From: Imperialibacter roseus
Lineage (GTDB): Bacteria > Bacteroidota > Bacteroidia > Cytophagales > Cyclobacteriaceae
Direction of reading: 5' to 3'
DNA: 64,000 bases
Assembly (NCBI RefSeq): GCF_032999765.1
Contig: NZ_CP136051.1
Span: 5,722,501-5,786,500, forward strand
A program made the translations under genes and the position numbers. Numbering within the stretch: the stretch's first letter is position 1; every line of letters starts with the position of its first letter. Shown one piece after another: positions 42,527 through 51,634 of the stretch. The notes beneath the pieces are model-generated. The model worked only from the letters and a program-made list of their open reading frames with translations, did no database searches and was not told where the DNA came from.

Positions 42527-43606
42527 TCATTTAACCACCGCATATTCATACTCTGTTTCATTTTTCAATACAAACCTTATACGATTCAATAACTTTTTAG
42601 CTATTCGAATAATAGCTCTATTTGGCTTCATTCGCTTACACAAATTACTATAAGCCAGAGCTAGAGCAGGATCAATTCTACTGGCAACCCATGCACTTTC
42701 AATAAGTACCCCTCTCAATGGTTTATTGCTTCTGGGTGTAATGCTTCCTGTTCGATCTTTATCTCCTGAAGAATTAGTAGATGGAATCAGTCCAATATAA
42801 GCACAAAGTTTATCCAGGTTCTTGAACCGGTTGATCTGCTCGAGTTCTGTAAGCAAAGTCATCGACACAACCAGTCCTACTCCGGGAATACTTTTAAGGC
42901 AGTTAATTTTATGAGCATACGCCTCACTTTTAGCTATTGTCCTTAGCTGCTTATTGATTTTGAGTAGTGTAGACCGTAAATGATCAACTGTATCCACCGT
43001 GTCGGCTATTACGGTATGGCCGTAATCTGTCGATAGCCTTATGGTTGCTAACCATTTGGAGAAATTAGCTGACCAGTGGCGTGATGCAGAGTCCAGTTCT
43101 GCCGGAATTTCAATACCATAGAAATGTAAAGAAGCTTTGACCCTGGTCTTGTTTCTACTGATTTCCTTGACCAAAGTTTTACGGTACCTTACCAGCCCAC
43201 GAAGTTCTTCTATAGCCCTGTCTGGAACATGGATAGCTTCTAATTCTCCAGTACGTAAACAGCGTGCAATTTTTCTACTATCTCGGCTGTCCTCCTTTTG
43301 TTTCTTCTCTTTATCTGTGGTAGGAATGTCTGCTGGGTTGACTACAATATTGTGTATGCCACATGCCTCCAGAGATCGGTGAACACTGTAACCGCAAAAT
43401 CCTGCCTCATAGGCTGAATAATATTCGGCCCCTGGAAAGGTTCTCCTTAGATAGCTGGCTAAAGTCTCAGCTCTCGGATCCTGTGAAAACGTCTTATGTG
43501 TAAGCTGTTCCAATAATATGGTCACTTTCCAACTGGTTAAATGCACATCAATGCCAACGAATACCTTTTGACCTTCGAAGTTCAATTCTTTACTTTTACC
43601 TTTCAT
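42527..43606 (-). CDS. IS110 family transposase
   Basis: The 359-residue recombinase has the N-terminal RuvC-like DEDD domain (Asp20 in VGIDVHLTSW, Glu67 in SAYEAGF, Asp106 and Asp109 in KEDSRDSRKIARCL) and the C-terminal Tnp domain (LKSIPGVGLVVSMTLLTELEQINRF, LCAYIGLIPSTNSSGDKDRTG) with the likely nucleophile Ser304 in LIESAWVASRIDP. Spacing agrees with known IS110 recombinases. It appears intact. The ATG at 43606-43604 forms the end of a 13-bp inverted repeat whose other arm is 45 bases upstream, so translation may be controlled by mRNA folding. Confidence 0.95.
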   Translation of the reverse strand: MKGKSKELNFEGQKVFVGIDVHLTSWKVTILLEQLTHKTFSQDPRAETLASYLRRTFPGAEYYSAYEAGFCGYSVHRSLEACGIHNIVVNPADIPTTDKEKKQKEDSRDSRKIARCLRTGELEAIHVPDRAIEELRGLVRYRKTLVKEISRNKTRVKASLHFYGIEIPAELDSASRHWSANFSKWLATIRLSTDYGHTVIADTVDTVDHLRSTLLKINKQLRTIAKSEAYAHKINCLKSIPGVGLVVSMTLLTELEQINRFKNLDKLCAYIGLIPSTNSSGDKDRTGSITPRSNKPLRGVLIESAWVASRIDPALALAYSNLCKRMKPNRAIIRIAKKLLNRIRFVLKNETEYEYAVVK

Positions 43607-43674
43607 AAGCTTCTATCTTTTTAGTTTGACAAGTGTTGATGTCTATCCAAAACTAAATTGCATAGAAGCTTATG
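43604..43674 (-). promoter_or_regulatory. 13-bp inverted repeat sequestering the transposase start codon
   Basis: CATAAGCTTCTAT at 43604-43616 and ATAGAAGCTTATG at 43662-43674 are perfect complements separated by 45 bases. In the minus-strand transcript the start ATG is the last three bases of the second arm, so the hairpin would hide it. This fits the frequent control of transposases by mRNA secondary structure. Confidence 0.5.
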
Positions 43675-43863
43675 CTTTTACAATCATAAGGCCTAAAGGG
43701 AGTCAGGAGAAAAATCTGACTGTCCCTTTTGGGGTGCCTGGCTTAGGATTCAGGGTAAAACAGGCAGGTTTTTCGAATTAGACAAAGTAGACTTAATCCT
43801 CCTGGAAAAAAGCTATCTCTTCCAACACCAGTTTTTCCTATATTGGTACAAAACCGACCTGTC

Positions 43864-45303
43864 ATGAACAAGAGGATCCTGCTTACCCTTTTTGTCGGCC
43901 TCGCTGGCCTGACAAATTTATCCGCACAAAAGACCGCCAAACTTCCGGTTAACAAAACGGCGGTGCTCTCCTCGGTGGATGAACACACCTCCGAACTTAT
44001 TGATCTCAGCGACAAAATCTGGGAGGCAGCAGAAATCGCCTTAAAAGAAAATGTTTCCGCCAAAGCCCTGGCCGACTACGCCGAAGCTCAGGGCTTCACT
44101 GTTGAAAGGGGCGTTGCCGAAATGCCAACGGCTTTTATCGCAAGCTATGGCAGCGGCAAGCCAATTATTGGCATCATGGGTGAATACGATGCTTTGCCCG
44201 GATTGTCACAGAAAGCAGTACCGGAAAAATCTCCCCTGATTGACGGAGCCGGCGGGCATGGCTGTGGCCATAATCTATTTGGCCCCGGAAGCCTGGGAGC
44301 AGCAGTGGCCATCAAGGAGCTGATCGAGCAGGGTAAGCTGAAGGGAACAGTGCGGTTTTATGGTACGCCGGCCGAAGAGGCCATCGGCGGGAAAATCTAT
44401 ATGGCGAGGGCCGGGTTGTTCGATGACCTGGATGCCTGCTTCGACTGGCACCCCGATGCAGAAAACAAAGCCAGCACCCAAAGCAGTCAGGCCATGATCG
44501 AAGTAACTGTCGAGTTTTTTGGCCAGGCGGCCCATGCTGCTGCCGATCCGTGGAATGGCCGAAGTGCGCTGGATGGCGTGGAGGCATTTGTCAATGGATT
44601 GAACATGTTTCGTGAACACATGAAACCTTCTGTTCGCATTCACTACATCATTGAAAAAGGCGGAGAAGCTCCCAACATTGTCCCCGACTATGCAAGAGTA
44701 GGGCTGTATGTTCGTGACGCTACCCGAAAAGGCATGATGGAAGTCTACGAAAGGGTGCAACAGATTGGGGAAGGTGCCGCTCTTGTTGCTGGAGTCACAA
44801 ACAAAATGACCATCACTTCAGGCTACCACGAGCAGTTGCCCAATATCGCCGGCGCCAATGTGCTTTATAAAAATATGCAGCTGGTTGGTCCGATCAGTTA
44901 CACACCGGAAGAGCTTGAGTTTGCAAAAGGCATTCAGCGATCAGTTAAGATGGAAGAAAAAGGTCTGGATGGCAGCATCGGAGGCATTGACCCAACAGCC
45001 GAGTTCCCCACAGGCGGCTCAACCGACGTGGCCGACATCAGCTGGATTACGCCGGAAATTTCGCTTGTCGCTACTACTGCTCCTATTGGCACACCGTGGC
45101 ACTCCTGGGCCGTGGTTGCCTGCGGCGGTATGTCGATTGGGCACAAAGGAATGGCATTCGCTGCCAAAAGCCTGGCGCTGACAATGGTCGATCTTTTTGA
45201 AAACGAGTCGATCAGAAAAGCGATGCGAGATGAGTTTCTGGAAAAAAGAGGCGATTATGTGTACAAGGCCATTTTACCTGATGGGCCTCCGCCTGTGAAA
45301 TAG
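43864..45303 (+). CDS. Exported M20 family amidohydrolase (AbgB/IAA-amino acid hydrolase-like)
   Basis: The 479-residue product has a signal peptide (MNKRILLTLFVGLAGLTNLSAQ) from the ATG at 43864. The M20 catalytic motifs are visible: GEYDALPGL near residue 111, GHGCGHNLFGPGSLGA (zinc-binding Cys/His), GTPAEEAIGGK (Glu pair) and FDWHPDA, with the lid or dimerisation domain starting at AMIEVTVEFFGQAAHAA. This looks like an aminobenzoyl-glutamate or aminoacylase-type hydrolase cutting an amide bond in the periplasm. An ATG at 43843 would prepend seven residues. Confidence 0.92.
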   Translation: MNKRILLTLFVGLAGLTNLSAQKTAKLPVNKTAVLSSVDEHTSELIDLSDKIWEAAEIALKENVSAKALADYAEAQGFTVERGVAEMPTAFIASYGSGKPIIGIMGEYDALPGLSQKAVPEKSPLIDGAGGHGCGHNLFGPGSLGAAVAIKELIEQGKLKGTVRFYGTPAEEAIGGKIYMARAGLFDDLDACFDWHPDAENKASTQSSQAMIEVTVEFFGQAAHAAADPWNGRSALDGVEAFVNGLNMFREHMKPSVRIHYIIEKGGEAPNIVPDYARVGLYVRDATRKGMMEVYERVQQIGEGAALVAGVTNKMTITSGYHEQLPNIAGANVLYKNMQLVGPISYTPEELEFAKGIQRSVKMEEKGLDGSIGGIDPTAEFPTGGSTDVADISWITPEISLVATTAPIGTPWHSWAVVACGGMSIGHKGMAFAAKSLALTMVDLFENESIRKAMRDEFLEKRGDYVYKAILPDGPPPVK

Positions 45304-45366
45304 GCGCTATCACGAATGCCTGCAAATTCTTGTCAACAACTTCTGTTCACGGTTTGTTGATATTGA

Positions 45367-46791
45367 ATGGAGAAAGGAATTCATATCATTTGGTTTAGAA
45401 ATGACCTTCGTTTACTTGACAACGAGGTTCTGCTAAGTGCGATGAAGCAGTGTCAGTATCTGTATCCGGTTTTTGTTTTTGATCCGAGACAGTTCGAGGA
45501 ACAGTCGCTTGGATTCCCTAGATGCGGGCCTCTTCGAACAAATTTTCTTCTGGAGTCGCTGACTGATCTGAAAGCAAACCTTCAGAAAAAAGGCAGCAAT
45601 CTAATTGTCAGGTTTGGGCTGCCTGAAAATATCATTCCTGAATTGGCGACACAACTGGAGGCAACTGCGGTTTTTGCATCCAAGGAGGTGGCTACGGAGG
45701 AAGTGGCTATAGAGAAGTCGCTTGAGTCAACACTATTTCGAAAAAAAATTCTACTAAAGCTATTTTGGCAGAGTACACTTTGGCACGAAGATGATATTCC
45801 CTGGCCTATTCAAAATCTGCCAGAAGTGTTTACGCAATTTAGGAAAGAGAATGAGAATGCCACACCAATCCGACCAGCAAAGGATGCCCCTGCTAAGCTT
45901 CCCGCCTTCGGTAAAGTGGACGCAGGCCAGCTTCCAGACTTACGGGATTTTGGGCTTCAACATCCCGGCCTCGACGAAAGGGCAGCCATTCATTTTTCGG
46001 GCGGAGAGAACGCTGCACTAGAACGGCTTAGGGCCTACCTTTGGGATACCAAGGCTATTACACAATATAAAAATACCCGAAATGGATTGCTGGGATCAAA
46101 CTATTCAACAAAGCTGTCGGCCTGGTTGTCGCTGGGCACCATTTCACCAAGATATGTTTACTATGAGGTGAAAAAATTTGAACAAGAAGTCCTGAAGAAC
46201 GACTCCACCTACTGGTTAATTTTTGAACTGTACTGGCGAGACTACTTTAGGTTTGTGATGAAAAAGTATGGGTCTTCTATGTTTCGAACCAAGGGTATCC
46301 GTGGCCAGCCTATTTATTTCGTTCAGGATATGGTAATCTTCGAGCTTTGGCGAACCGGAAAAACTGGTGTGCCTTTCATTGACGCCAACATGAGAGAGCT
46401 CCTTCAAACAGGCTTCATGTCCAATCGGGGCAGACAAAATGTAGCCTCTTTTCTGATCAAAGACCTTCAGGTGGATTGGGTTTGGGGAGCGCAATGGTTT
46501 GAATCGCAACTGATCGACTATGACGTTTCCAGTAACTGGGGTAACTGGAATTATGTTGCAGGAGTCGGCAACGACCCCCGGGAGAACAGGTACTTTAATA
46601 TCCTCTCACAAGCCATGAAGTATGATGGAAAGGGTGACTATGTACGGCACTGGTTGCCCGAACTATCCGGCATCCCGGGTGGGAAAGTACACCGGCCAGA
46701 CGCCCTTCGAAAAGCTGATCTTTTTGAAGCTGGTGTGCAACTGCCTGAGAGCTACCCTTTGCCTATAGTCGACAGCAGCAAGTGGATATAA
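45367..46791 (+). CDS. DASH-type cryptochrome / photolyase-family protein
   Basis: The 474-residue flavoprotein belongs to the DNA photolyase/cryptochrome family and most resembles DASH cryptochromes, which use blue light to repair pyrimidine dimers mainly in single-stranded DNA. The antenna domain begins IIWFRNDLRLLDNEVLLSAM; the FAD domain shows GTISPRYVYYEV, WRDYFRFVMKKYG, GVPFIDANMRELLQTGFMSNRGRQ and the WVWGAQWFESQLIDYDVSSNWGNW region with the tryptophans that feed electrons to the flavin. The end GIPGGKVHRPDAL is a DASH hallmark. It stands alone, suggesting sunlit surface habitat. Confidence 0.92.
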   Translation: MEKGIHIIWFRNDLRLLDNEVLLSAMKQCQYLYPVFVFDPRQFEEQSLGFPRCGPLRTNFLLESLTDLKANLQKKGSNLIVRFGLPENIIPELATQLEATAVFASKEVATEEVAIEKSLESTLFRKKILLKLFWQSTLWHEDDIPWPIQNLPEVFTQFRKENENATPIRPAKDAPAKLPAFGKVDAGQLPDLRDFGLQHPGLDERAAIHFSGGENAALERLRAYLWDTKAITQYKNTRNGLLGSNYSTKLSAWLSLGTISPRYVYYEVKKFEQEVLKNDSTYWLIFELYWRDYFRFVMKKYGSSMFRTKGIRGQPIYFVQDMVIFELWRTGKTGVPFIDANMRELLQTGFMSNRGRQNVASFLIKDLQVDWVWGAQWFESQLIDYDVSSNWGNWNYVAGVGNDPRENRYFNILSQAMKYDGKGDYVRHWLPELSGIPGGKVHRPDALRKADLFEAGVQLPESYPLPIVDSSKWI

Positions 46792-46893
46792 TATGAAGTT
46801 GGAAGCATAACTGAGGAAAGGAAGTTATTGCGTCAATGTGTACAGGTGTTATCTTAGTTGCAAATAAAAAGAACAGTATGTCCACTAATTATC

Positions 46894-47733
46894 ATGGCGT
46901 CTAAAATGAAGCATCTGTATTTGGCAGGCAAATTGGTCTTAACAATCTTGTCTCTGAGCTCTGCTACTGGCTGTGCTCAAAACGATTCTTTCAAAGTCAT
47001 CTCCTTCTTCACCGCCAAAAACGACCAGGCCCATATCAGCTTTGTGGGTGAGGCCCATCCGTGGTTCAAAGAACAGGCAGCTAAGCACCGTTTCTCTTAC
47101 GACTCCACCAGCAACTGGAGCAATCTTAACAACGACTTCCTGGCCAACTACGACCTCGTGATTTTCCTCGATACCCGGCCGGAAGCGCCTGAGCAAAGGG
47201 CCGCACTTGAAAAATACATGAAAAACGGCGGGGCATGGATGGGGTTTCATTTTGCTGGGTTTGCTCTTACTCCTTCCGATTTTAATCAGGACTGGGATTG
47301 GTACCACGAAGAGTTTTTGGGTGCCGGTCAATACAGAAGCAATACCTGGCGACCAACCTCGGCCGTTCTTCGCAGCGAAGCACCCGACCATCCCGCTCTG
47401 AAAAACTTGCCGGATACTTTCAAAACGTCACCAAGCGAATGGTACCGGTGGGAAAATGACCTGACTAAAAACCCTGACATCGATATTTTGCTATCTGTCG
47501 ACTCATCAAGCTTTCCGCTCGGCACAGGACCCAAGCAGCACGAGATTTGGCACAGTGGCTACTACCCCATCGTGTGGACCAACACCAGGTACCGCATGAT
47601 CTATTTCAATTTTGGCCACAACGATATCGACTATGACGGCGGCACCAACAAGACACTTTCGGCTACTTTTCATAATCCGCTCCAGGATCAGCTTGTGATC
47701 AACGCCCTGCTTTGGCTGGGTAATAGGAAGTAA
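46894..47733 (+). CDS. ThuA-like domain lipoprotein
   Basis: The product (279 residues from the ATG at 46894; ATG at 46906 also possible) has a lipoprotein signal ending SATGC. The body matches the ThuA family, class I glutamine amidotransferase-like proteins named after a trehalose-utilisation gene: VISFFTAKNDQAHISFVGEA, YDLVIFLDTRPEAPEQRAALEKYMKNGGAWMGFHF, TNTRYRMIYFNFGHNDIDYD. The usual glutamine amidotransferase cysteine is missing. ThuA genes are common in Planctomycetes-like gene clusters, and its role is unknown. It is co-directional with DASH and M14 genes but spaced by about 100 bases. Confidence 0.85.
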   Translation: MASKMKHLYLAGKLVLTILSLSSATGCAQNDSFKVISFFTAKNDQAHISFVGEAHPWFKEQAAKHRFSYDSTSNWSNLNNDFLANYDLVIFLDTRPEAPEQRAALEKYMKNGGAWMGFHFAGFALTPSDFNQDWDWYHEEFLGAGQYRSNTWRPTSAVLRSEAPDHPALKNLPDTFKTSPSEWYRWENDLTKNPDIDILLSVDSSSFPLGTGPKQHEIWHSGYYPIVWTNTRYRMIYFNFGHNDIDYDGGTNKTLSATFHNPLQDQLVINALLWLGNRK

Positions 47734-47820
47734 GCCACCTGCGTAATTCCCAATTTGGCATTGCCGAGTTTCTCTTATCTTGGGCTCCAATTGAAAACCC
47801 AAACTCTGCATTGCATCGAT

Positions 47821-50337
47821 ATGAGAAAATTGTTACTACTTCTACTTTGTCTGGCATTTACCCAAACATGGGCACAAGTGCAAAGCCCGAAAGAATTTCT
47901 CGGCTACGAACTTGGCGAAAGATTTACCCGGCACCACCGGGTGGTGGAATATTACCAGCACGTGGCAGCCAATTCTTCTAAGGTTGTCCTCAAGGAATAC
48001 GGGCGCACCTTCGAAGATCGCCCACTGGTTTATGCCATCGCTACCAGCGAGGCCAACCATCAAAACATTGAAACTATCCGAACCGACAACCTGAAACGGG
48101 CCGGTTTGCAAAGTGGTAGCCCATCTACCAATATTCCTATCATCTGGCTCAGCTACAACGTGCATGGCAACGAGTCCGTTTCCATGGAAGCCAGCATGGC
48201 CACTATTTACGAGCTGGTCACCAACAAAGCTTCCTGGCTCGAAGAGGGTGTAGTGATCATGGATCCATGCATCAACCCAGACGGAAGAGATCGCTATGCC
48301 AACTATTACAATCAGTATGGCAACAAGGATTACAATCCCGACCCTCAAAGCAAAGAGCACAACGAAGTGTGGCCCGGCGGCAGAGCCAACCACTACCTGT
48401 TCGACCTGAACCGGGACTGGGCATGGCAGACTCAGATTGAGTCGCAGAAGCGAATCGCAGTCTACAACCAGTGGATGCCACAAATACATGTCGATTTTCA
48501 TGAGCAGGGCGTCAACAGCCCCTACTACATGGCACCTGCAGCCAAGCCCTATCATGAGCTGATTACCAAATGGCAATATGACTTCCAGGTAACTATTGGT
48601 AAGAACAATGCCAAATACTTTGATCAAAATGGGTGGCTCTATTTTACTAAAGAGCGGTTTGATTTACTGTATCCATCTTACGGTGATACCTACCCTGTGT
48701 ACAACGGAGCCATTGGCATGACCTACGAACAAGGCGGTGGCGGACGTGGTGGTTTAGGCGTACTTACAGCCGAAGGAGATACTTTAACACTGAAAGACAG
48801 AATTGCCCACCACCACAGCAATGGTGTTTCAACAGTGGAAGTTACGGTTGCCAACAAGGCGCAGGTACTTCAGGAGTACCAGAAGTTCTTCAGTAACAAC
48901 GTCAACAGCTTCCCTGGCAAATACAAAGGGTTCGTGATCAAGGGAGATAACAACCCTGACAAGCTAACTGCTCTTACTAATTGGCTCGATGCCATGGGAG
49001 TTTCCTACGGAACAGGCGCTGCCGGTAAACCGCTGAAAGGCTTTAACTATCAGACTCAGGCAACCGAATCTTTCAACCTGAATTCCAGCGACCTGGTCAT
49101 TAGCAACTATCAGCCGAGAGGCGTTTTGGCCAGCATTCTGTTTGAGCCAAGCACTTATGTGGAAGATTCTAACACCTACGACATCACGGCGTGGGGTGTT
49201 CCCTATGCCAAAGGCTTAAAAGCGTATGCTGTCTCCGAGAAAATCATGCCTGGAACTGGCAAGTACAGCGCTCCGTCAGCTGAGGTAACTTCAGCCGACA
49301 AAGCCTACGCTTATATTGCCCGCTGGCAAACGCTGGAAGATGCTAAGTTTCTAGCCCAACTGCTCAAAAACAAGGTGAAAGTTCGCTATGCTGAAACACC
49401 ATTCTCCATCGGCGGAAAAAATTACGAAAGAGGCACCCTTATCATTACCCGTCGGGGGAATGAGCAGCATGCTTCCCGTTTCGATGGATTGGTAAAAGGC
49501 CTTGCCAAAGAATATGGCCGTTCGCTGGATGCCACCACTACTGGCTTTGTTGATTCAGGCAAAGATTTCGGCAGTGGCGATGTTCACTACATCGATGCTC
49601 CTAAAGTGGCTGTGCTGGCCGGCAACGGTGTTTCCTCTTTGGCTTTTGGCGAAACCTGGCATTTCTTCGAGCGTCAGCTCGACTACCCGATCAGTGTACT
49701 CGACACTGATGACTTCGGACGTTTTGACTTATCTGGCTACGACGTGATCATTATCCAAAACGGCAGATACAATGGGCTGGGCGACGGCTCCATGAAAATG
49801 ATTGATGATTGGGTGCGAAACGGCGGAAGGCTGATACTTGTGCAAGGTGCGCTCAACAGCTTTGCTGATCGTGATGGCTATTCGCTGAAGCGCTATGCTG
49901 ATGATGATGAAAAAGCTGCCCTGAAAAAACTGAAGGAAAAATGGGACGAAGCAGACGCCAGCGTGAAGTATGCTGACCGTGAACGAAACTACATTCAGGG
50001 GATTATCCCCGGAGCTATTTACAAAGTAAGCCTCGACAATACCCATCCACTGGCTTATGGCTACGGCAACTCGTATTTTAGTTTGAAAACAGCCGAAAGC
50101 AGGTTCGGCAAATTGTCCGGCGCCTGGAACGTAGCCTATATCCCAACGGGGGCTAAACCTGTAAGTGGTTTTGCTGGCAACAGGGTACAAAAGGAACTGG
50201 AGAACTCACTGGTTTTTGGCGTTGATCGCATGGGCGGTGGCCAGGTGATCTACATGTCTGACAATCCATTGTTCCGGGCATTTTGGGACAACGGCAAACT
50301 GTTGTTTGCTAACGCTGTTTTCTTTGTGGGTCAATAA
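47821..50337 (+). CDS. Exported M14 family zinc carboxypeptidase
   Basis: The 838-residue product starts at the ATG at 47821, with a signal peptide (LLLLLLCLAFTQTWAQ). The M14 metal site is readable: His115 and Glu118 in VHGNES, His227 in HVDFHEQG (His223 nearby), and the general base Glu303 in MTYEQGG. Long C-terminal half (about residues 400-838) resembles a glutamine amidotransferase-like fold (VAVLAGNGVSSLAFGETWHFFERQLDYP and VRNGGRLILVQGALNSF), found in a subset of bacteroidotal M14 proteins. It should remove C-terminal residues of peptides. The next gene encodes a RidA-family lipoprotein 25 bases downstream. Confidence 0.93.
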   Translation: MRKLLLLLLCLAFTQTWAQVQSPKEFLGYELGERFTRHHRVVEYYQHVAANSSKVVLKEYGRTFEDRPLVYAIATSEANHQNIETIRTDNLKRAGLQSGSPSTNIPIIWLSYNVHGNESVSMEASMATIYELVTNKASWLEEGVVIMDPCINPDGRDRYANYYNQYGNKDYNPDPQSKEHNEVWPGGRANHYLFDLNRDWAWQTQIESQKRIAVYNQWMPQIHVDFHEQGVNSPYYMAPAAKPYHELITKWQYDFQVTIGKNNAKYFDQNGWLYFTKERFDLLYPSYGDTYPVYNGAIGMTYEQGGGGRGGLGVLTAEGDTLTLKDRIAHHHSNGVSTVEVTVANKAQVLQEYQKFFSNNVNSFPGKYKGFVIKGDNNPDKLTALTNWLDAMGVSYGTGAAGKPLKGFNYQTQATESFNLNSSDLVISNYQPRGVLASILFEPSTYVEDSNTYDITAWGVPYAKGLKAYAVSEKIMPGTGKYSAPSAEVTSADKAYAYIARWQTLEDAKFLAQLLKNKVKVRYAETPFSIGGKNYERGTLIITRRGNEQHASRFDGLVKGLAKEYGRSLDATTTGFVDSGKDFGSGDVHYIDAPKVAVLAGNGVSSLAFGETWHFFERQLDYPISVLDTDDFGRFDLSGYDVIIIQNGRYNGLGDGSMKMIDDWVRNGGRLILVQGALNSFADRDGYSLKRYADDDEKAALKKLKEKWDEADASVKYADRERNYIQGIIPGAIYKVSLDNTHPLAYGYGNSYFSLKTAESRFGKLSGAWNVAYIPTGAKPVSGFAGNRVQKELENSLVFGVDRMGGGQVIYMSDNPLFRAFWDNGKLLFANAVFFVGQ

Positions 50338-50362
50338 TTGATTATCAACTAACCTAAATGAT

Positions 50363-50938
50363 ATGAAAAAGCTATTGTTTATAGGATTTCTGGGGCTTAT
50401 GACTGCCTGCTCGCCGGGTACTTCCAACACAAAAGAAGGTGCCGACACACTGAAAGCTCAGGTAAGCGCTCCTTCGGATTACGATCCGGAAGCAAAACTA
50501 AAAGAGCTCGGCATCGAGTTATCAACTCCTTCGGCGCCGGTAGCCAACTATGTGAATGCCGTCCGTACGGGCAATTTGGTTTTCCTTGCCGGCAAGGGCC
50601 CATCGAAAGCTGATGGTAGCTACGTCACCGGGAAAGTGGGCGTTGATTTAACTATCGAACAAGGCTACGAGGCTGGAAGGCTTACTGCCATTAGCCAGCT
50701 TTCGGTATTGAAAGCAGAGCTTGGCGACTTAAGAAAAGTAAAACGTATTGTAAAAGTGTTGGGAATGGTGAACTGTGCACCAGACTTTACCGATCAGCCC
50801 AAAGTAGTTAATGGCTACTCTGATCTGATGGTTGCAGTGTTTGGAGAGAGAGGCAAACATGCCCGTGCCGCAGTTGGCATGGGGTCGTTGCCTAACAACA
50901 TAGCAATCGAAGTAGAAATGATCGTCGAGGTGGAGTAA
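50363..50938 (+). CDS. RidA-family lipoprotein
   Basis: The 191-residue product has a lipoprotein signal (MKKLLFIGFLGLMTAC, Cys16), then a RidA/YjgF domain (YVNAVRTGNLVFLAGKGPSK, VNGYSDLMVAVFGERGKHARAAVGMGSLPNNIAIEVEMI). RidA proteins hydrolyse reactive enamines/imines; the catalytic Arg (HARAAV) and the C-terminal Glu (AIEVEMI) are kept. A membrane-anchored, exported RidA is unusual, since the known substrates arise in the cytoplasm. It is probably co-transcribed with the M14 carboxypeptidase. A terminator follows. Confidence 0.9.
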   Translation: MKKLLFIGFLGLMTACSPGTSNTKEGADTLKAQVSAPSDYDPEAKLKELGIELSTPSAPVANYVNAVRTGNLVFLAGKGPSKADGSYVTGKVGVDLTIEQGYEAGRLTAISQLSVLKAELGDLRKVKRIVKVLGMVNCAPDFTDQPKVVNGYSDLMVAVFGERGKHARAAVGMGSLPNNIAIEVEMIVEVE

Positions 50939-50962
50939 AAACATCTCTGGTAAAGAAAATGG

Positions 50963-50997
50963 AAACCCGGTGCTATTGCTTCGGGTTTTCTTTTTTT
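50963..50997 (+). terminator. Intrinsic terminator after the RidA-like gene
   Basis: AAACCCG (50963-50969) pairs with CGGGTTT (50982-50988) across a 12-base loop and is followed by a C and seven T's. The rest of the 300-base gap to the YccF gene shows no other features I can support. Confidence 0.8.
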
Positions 50998-51241
50998 ATC
51001 ATGCTTGAGGTAGCAGCATCAACCCCATTCGCCGATTTTTGCATGCCGATAGGACCTGGCGAAAATTTATTCTTCCAAAGGAGGGCGTTTTTGCAACCGA
51101 TAACGAAAGGCGACGTCTATAGGACTGGGCAAATGATGTAACAAGTTAAGAACAATTACCTGGGGAGTATCTGCCTTCCTGGTCAACAGGTTGGTGATCG
51201 GAAGTGGTGCTTGCCAATTTTATCTCAATATACTCAACTTT

Positions 51242-51613
51242 ATGAACATCATCGGAAATTTGCTCTGGATTATTTTTGGGGGAGGCATCTTCCTGTTTTT
51301 CGGCTACGTAATCGGAGGCATTGCCCTTTGTCTTACCATCGTCGGCATCCCATTTGGCTTTCAATGCTTTAAAATCGGCATACTTGCCCTCAGTCCTTTC
51401 GGGCAAAAAGTGGTGACTACCGAAAGTAACTCCGGCTGCCTGGCCGTAATCATGAATGTAATTTGGCTTCTCACCGGAGGTCTGTGCGTGGCAGTTACTC
51501 ACCTGGTGTTTGGGCTGCTAATGTTCGTTACCATTATTGGCATTCCCTTTGCCACCCAACACATGAAATTAGCTTCGCTGGCATTGACGCCATTTGGGAA
51601 AGACCTCCGGTAA
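51242..51613 (+). CDS. YccF family membrane protein
   Basis: The 123-residue protein has two tandem copies of the YccF motif: IGNLLWIIFGGGIFLFFGYVIGG with LTIVGIPFGFQCFKIGILALSPFGQ, and MNVIWLLTGGLCVAVTHLVFGL with VTIIGIPFATQHMKLASLALTPFG. Each is a hydrophobic pair with a conserved GIPF. It is an inner-membrane protein of unknown function. The ATG at 51242 is used because the residues encoded upstream are not YccF-like. It converges with the REC-Crp regulator gene. Confidence 0.88.
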   Translation: MNIIGNLLWIIFGGGIFLFFGYVIGGIALCLTIVGIPFGFQCFKIGILALSPFGQKVVTTESNSGCLAVIMNVIWLLTGGLCVAVTHLVFGLLMFVTIIGIPFATQHMKLASLALTPFGKDLR

Positions 51614-51634
51614 ATTTCCGGATTTTGAATCAAG

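Larger units (their letters stand above)
42262..43722 (-). mobile_element. IS110-family insertion sequence (IS1111-like arrangement)
   Basis: The element contains one transposase gene (42527-43606) and is bounded by a perfect 14-bp inverted repeat, GATTTTTCTCCTGA (42267-42280) and TCAGGAGAAAAATC (43703-43716). IS110 relatives of the IS1111 group have such subterminal repeats, sit between them without classic target duplications, and keep a long non-coding end downstream of the transposase. Here the downstream end (42281-42526) is 246 bases and the upstream end 96 bases, fitting that group. Exact ends are not certain by a few bases. The element lies between the LRR-cytochrome and M20 genes and does not interrupt a gene. 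Confidence 0.85.

Noticed and set aside
43695-43730. Imperfect hairpin AAAGGGA-GTCAG / CTGACTGTCCCTTT at the right end of the IS element
   Set aside because: It overlaps the inverted repeat and may be part of the IS end or a terminator next to it; the two cannot be told apart, so no separate feature is given.
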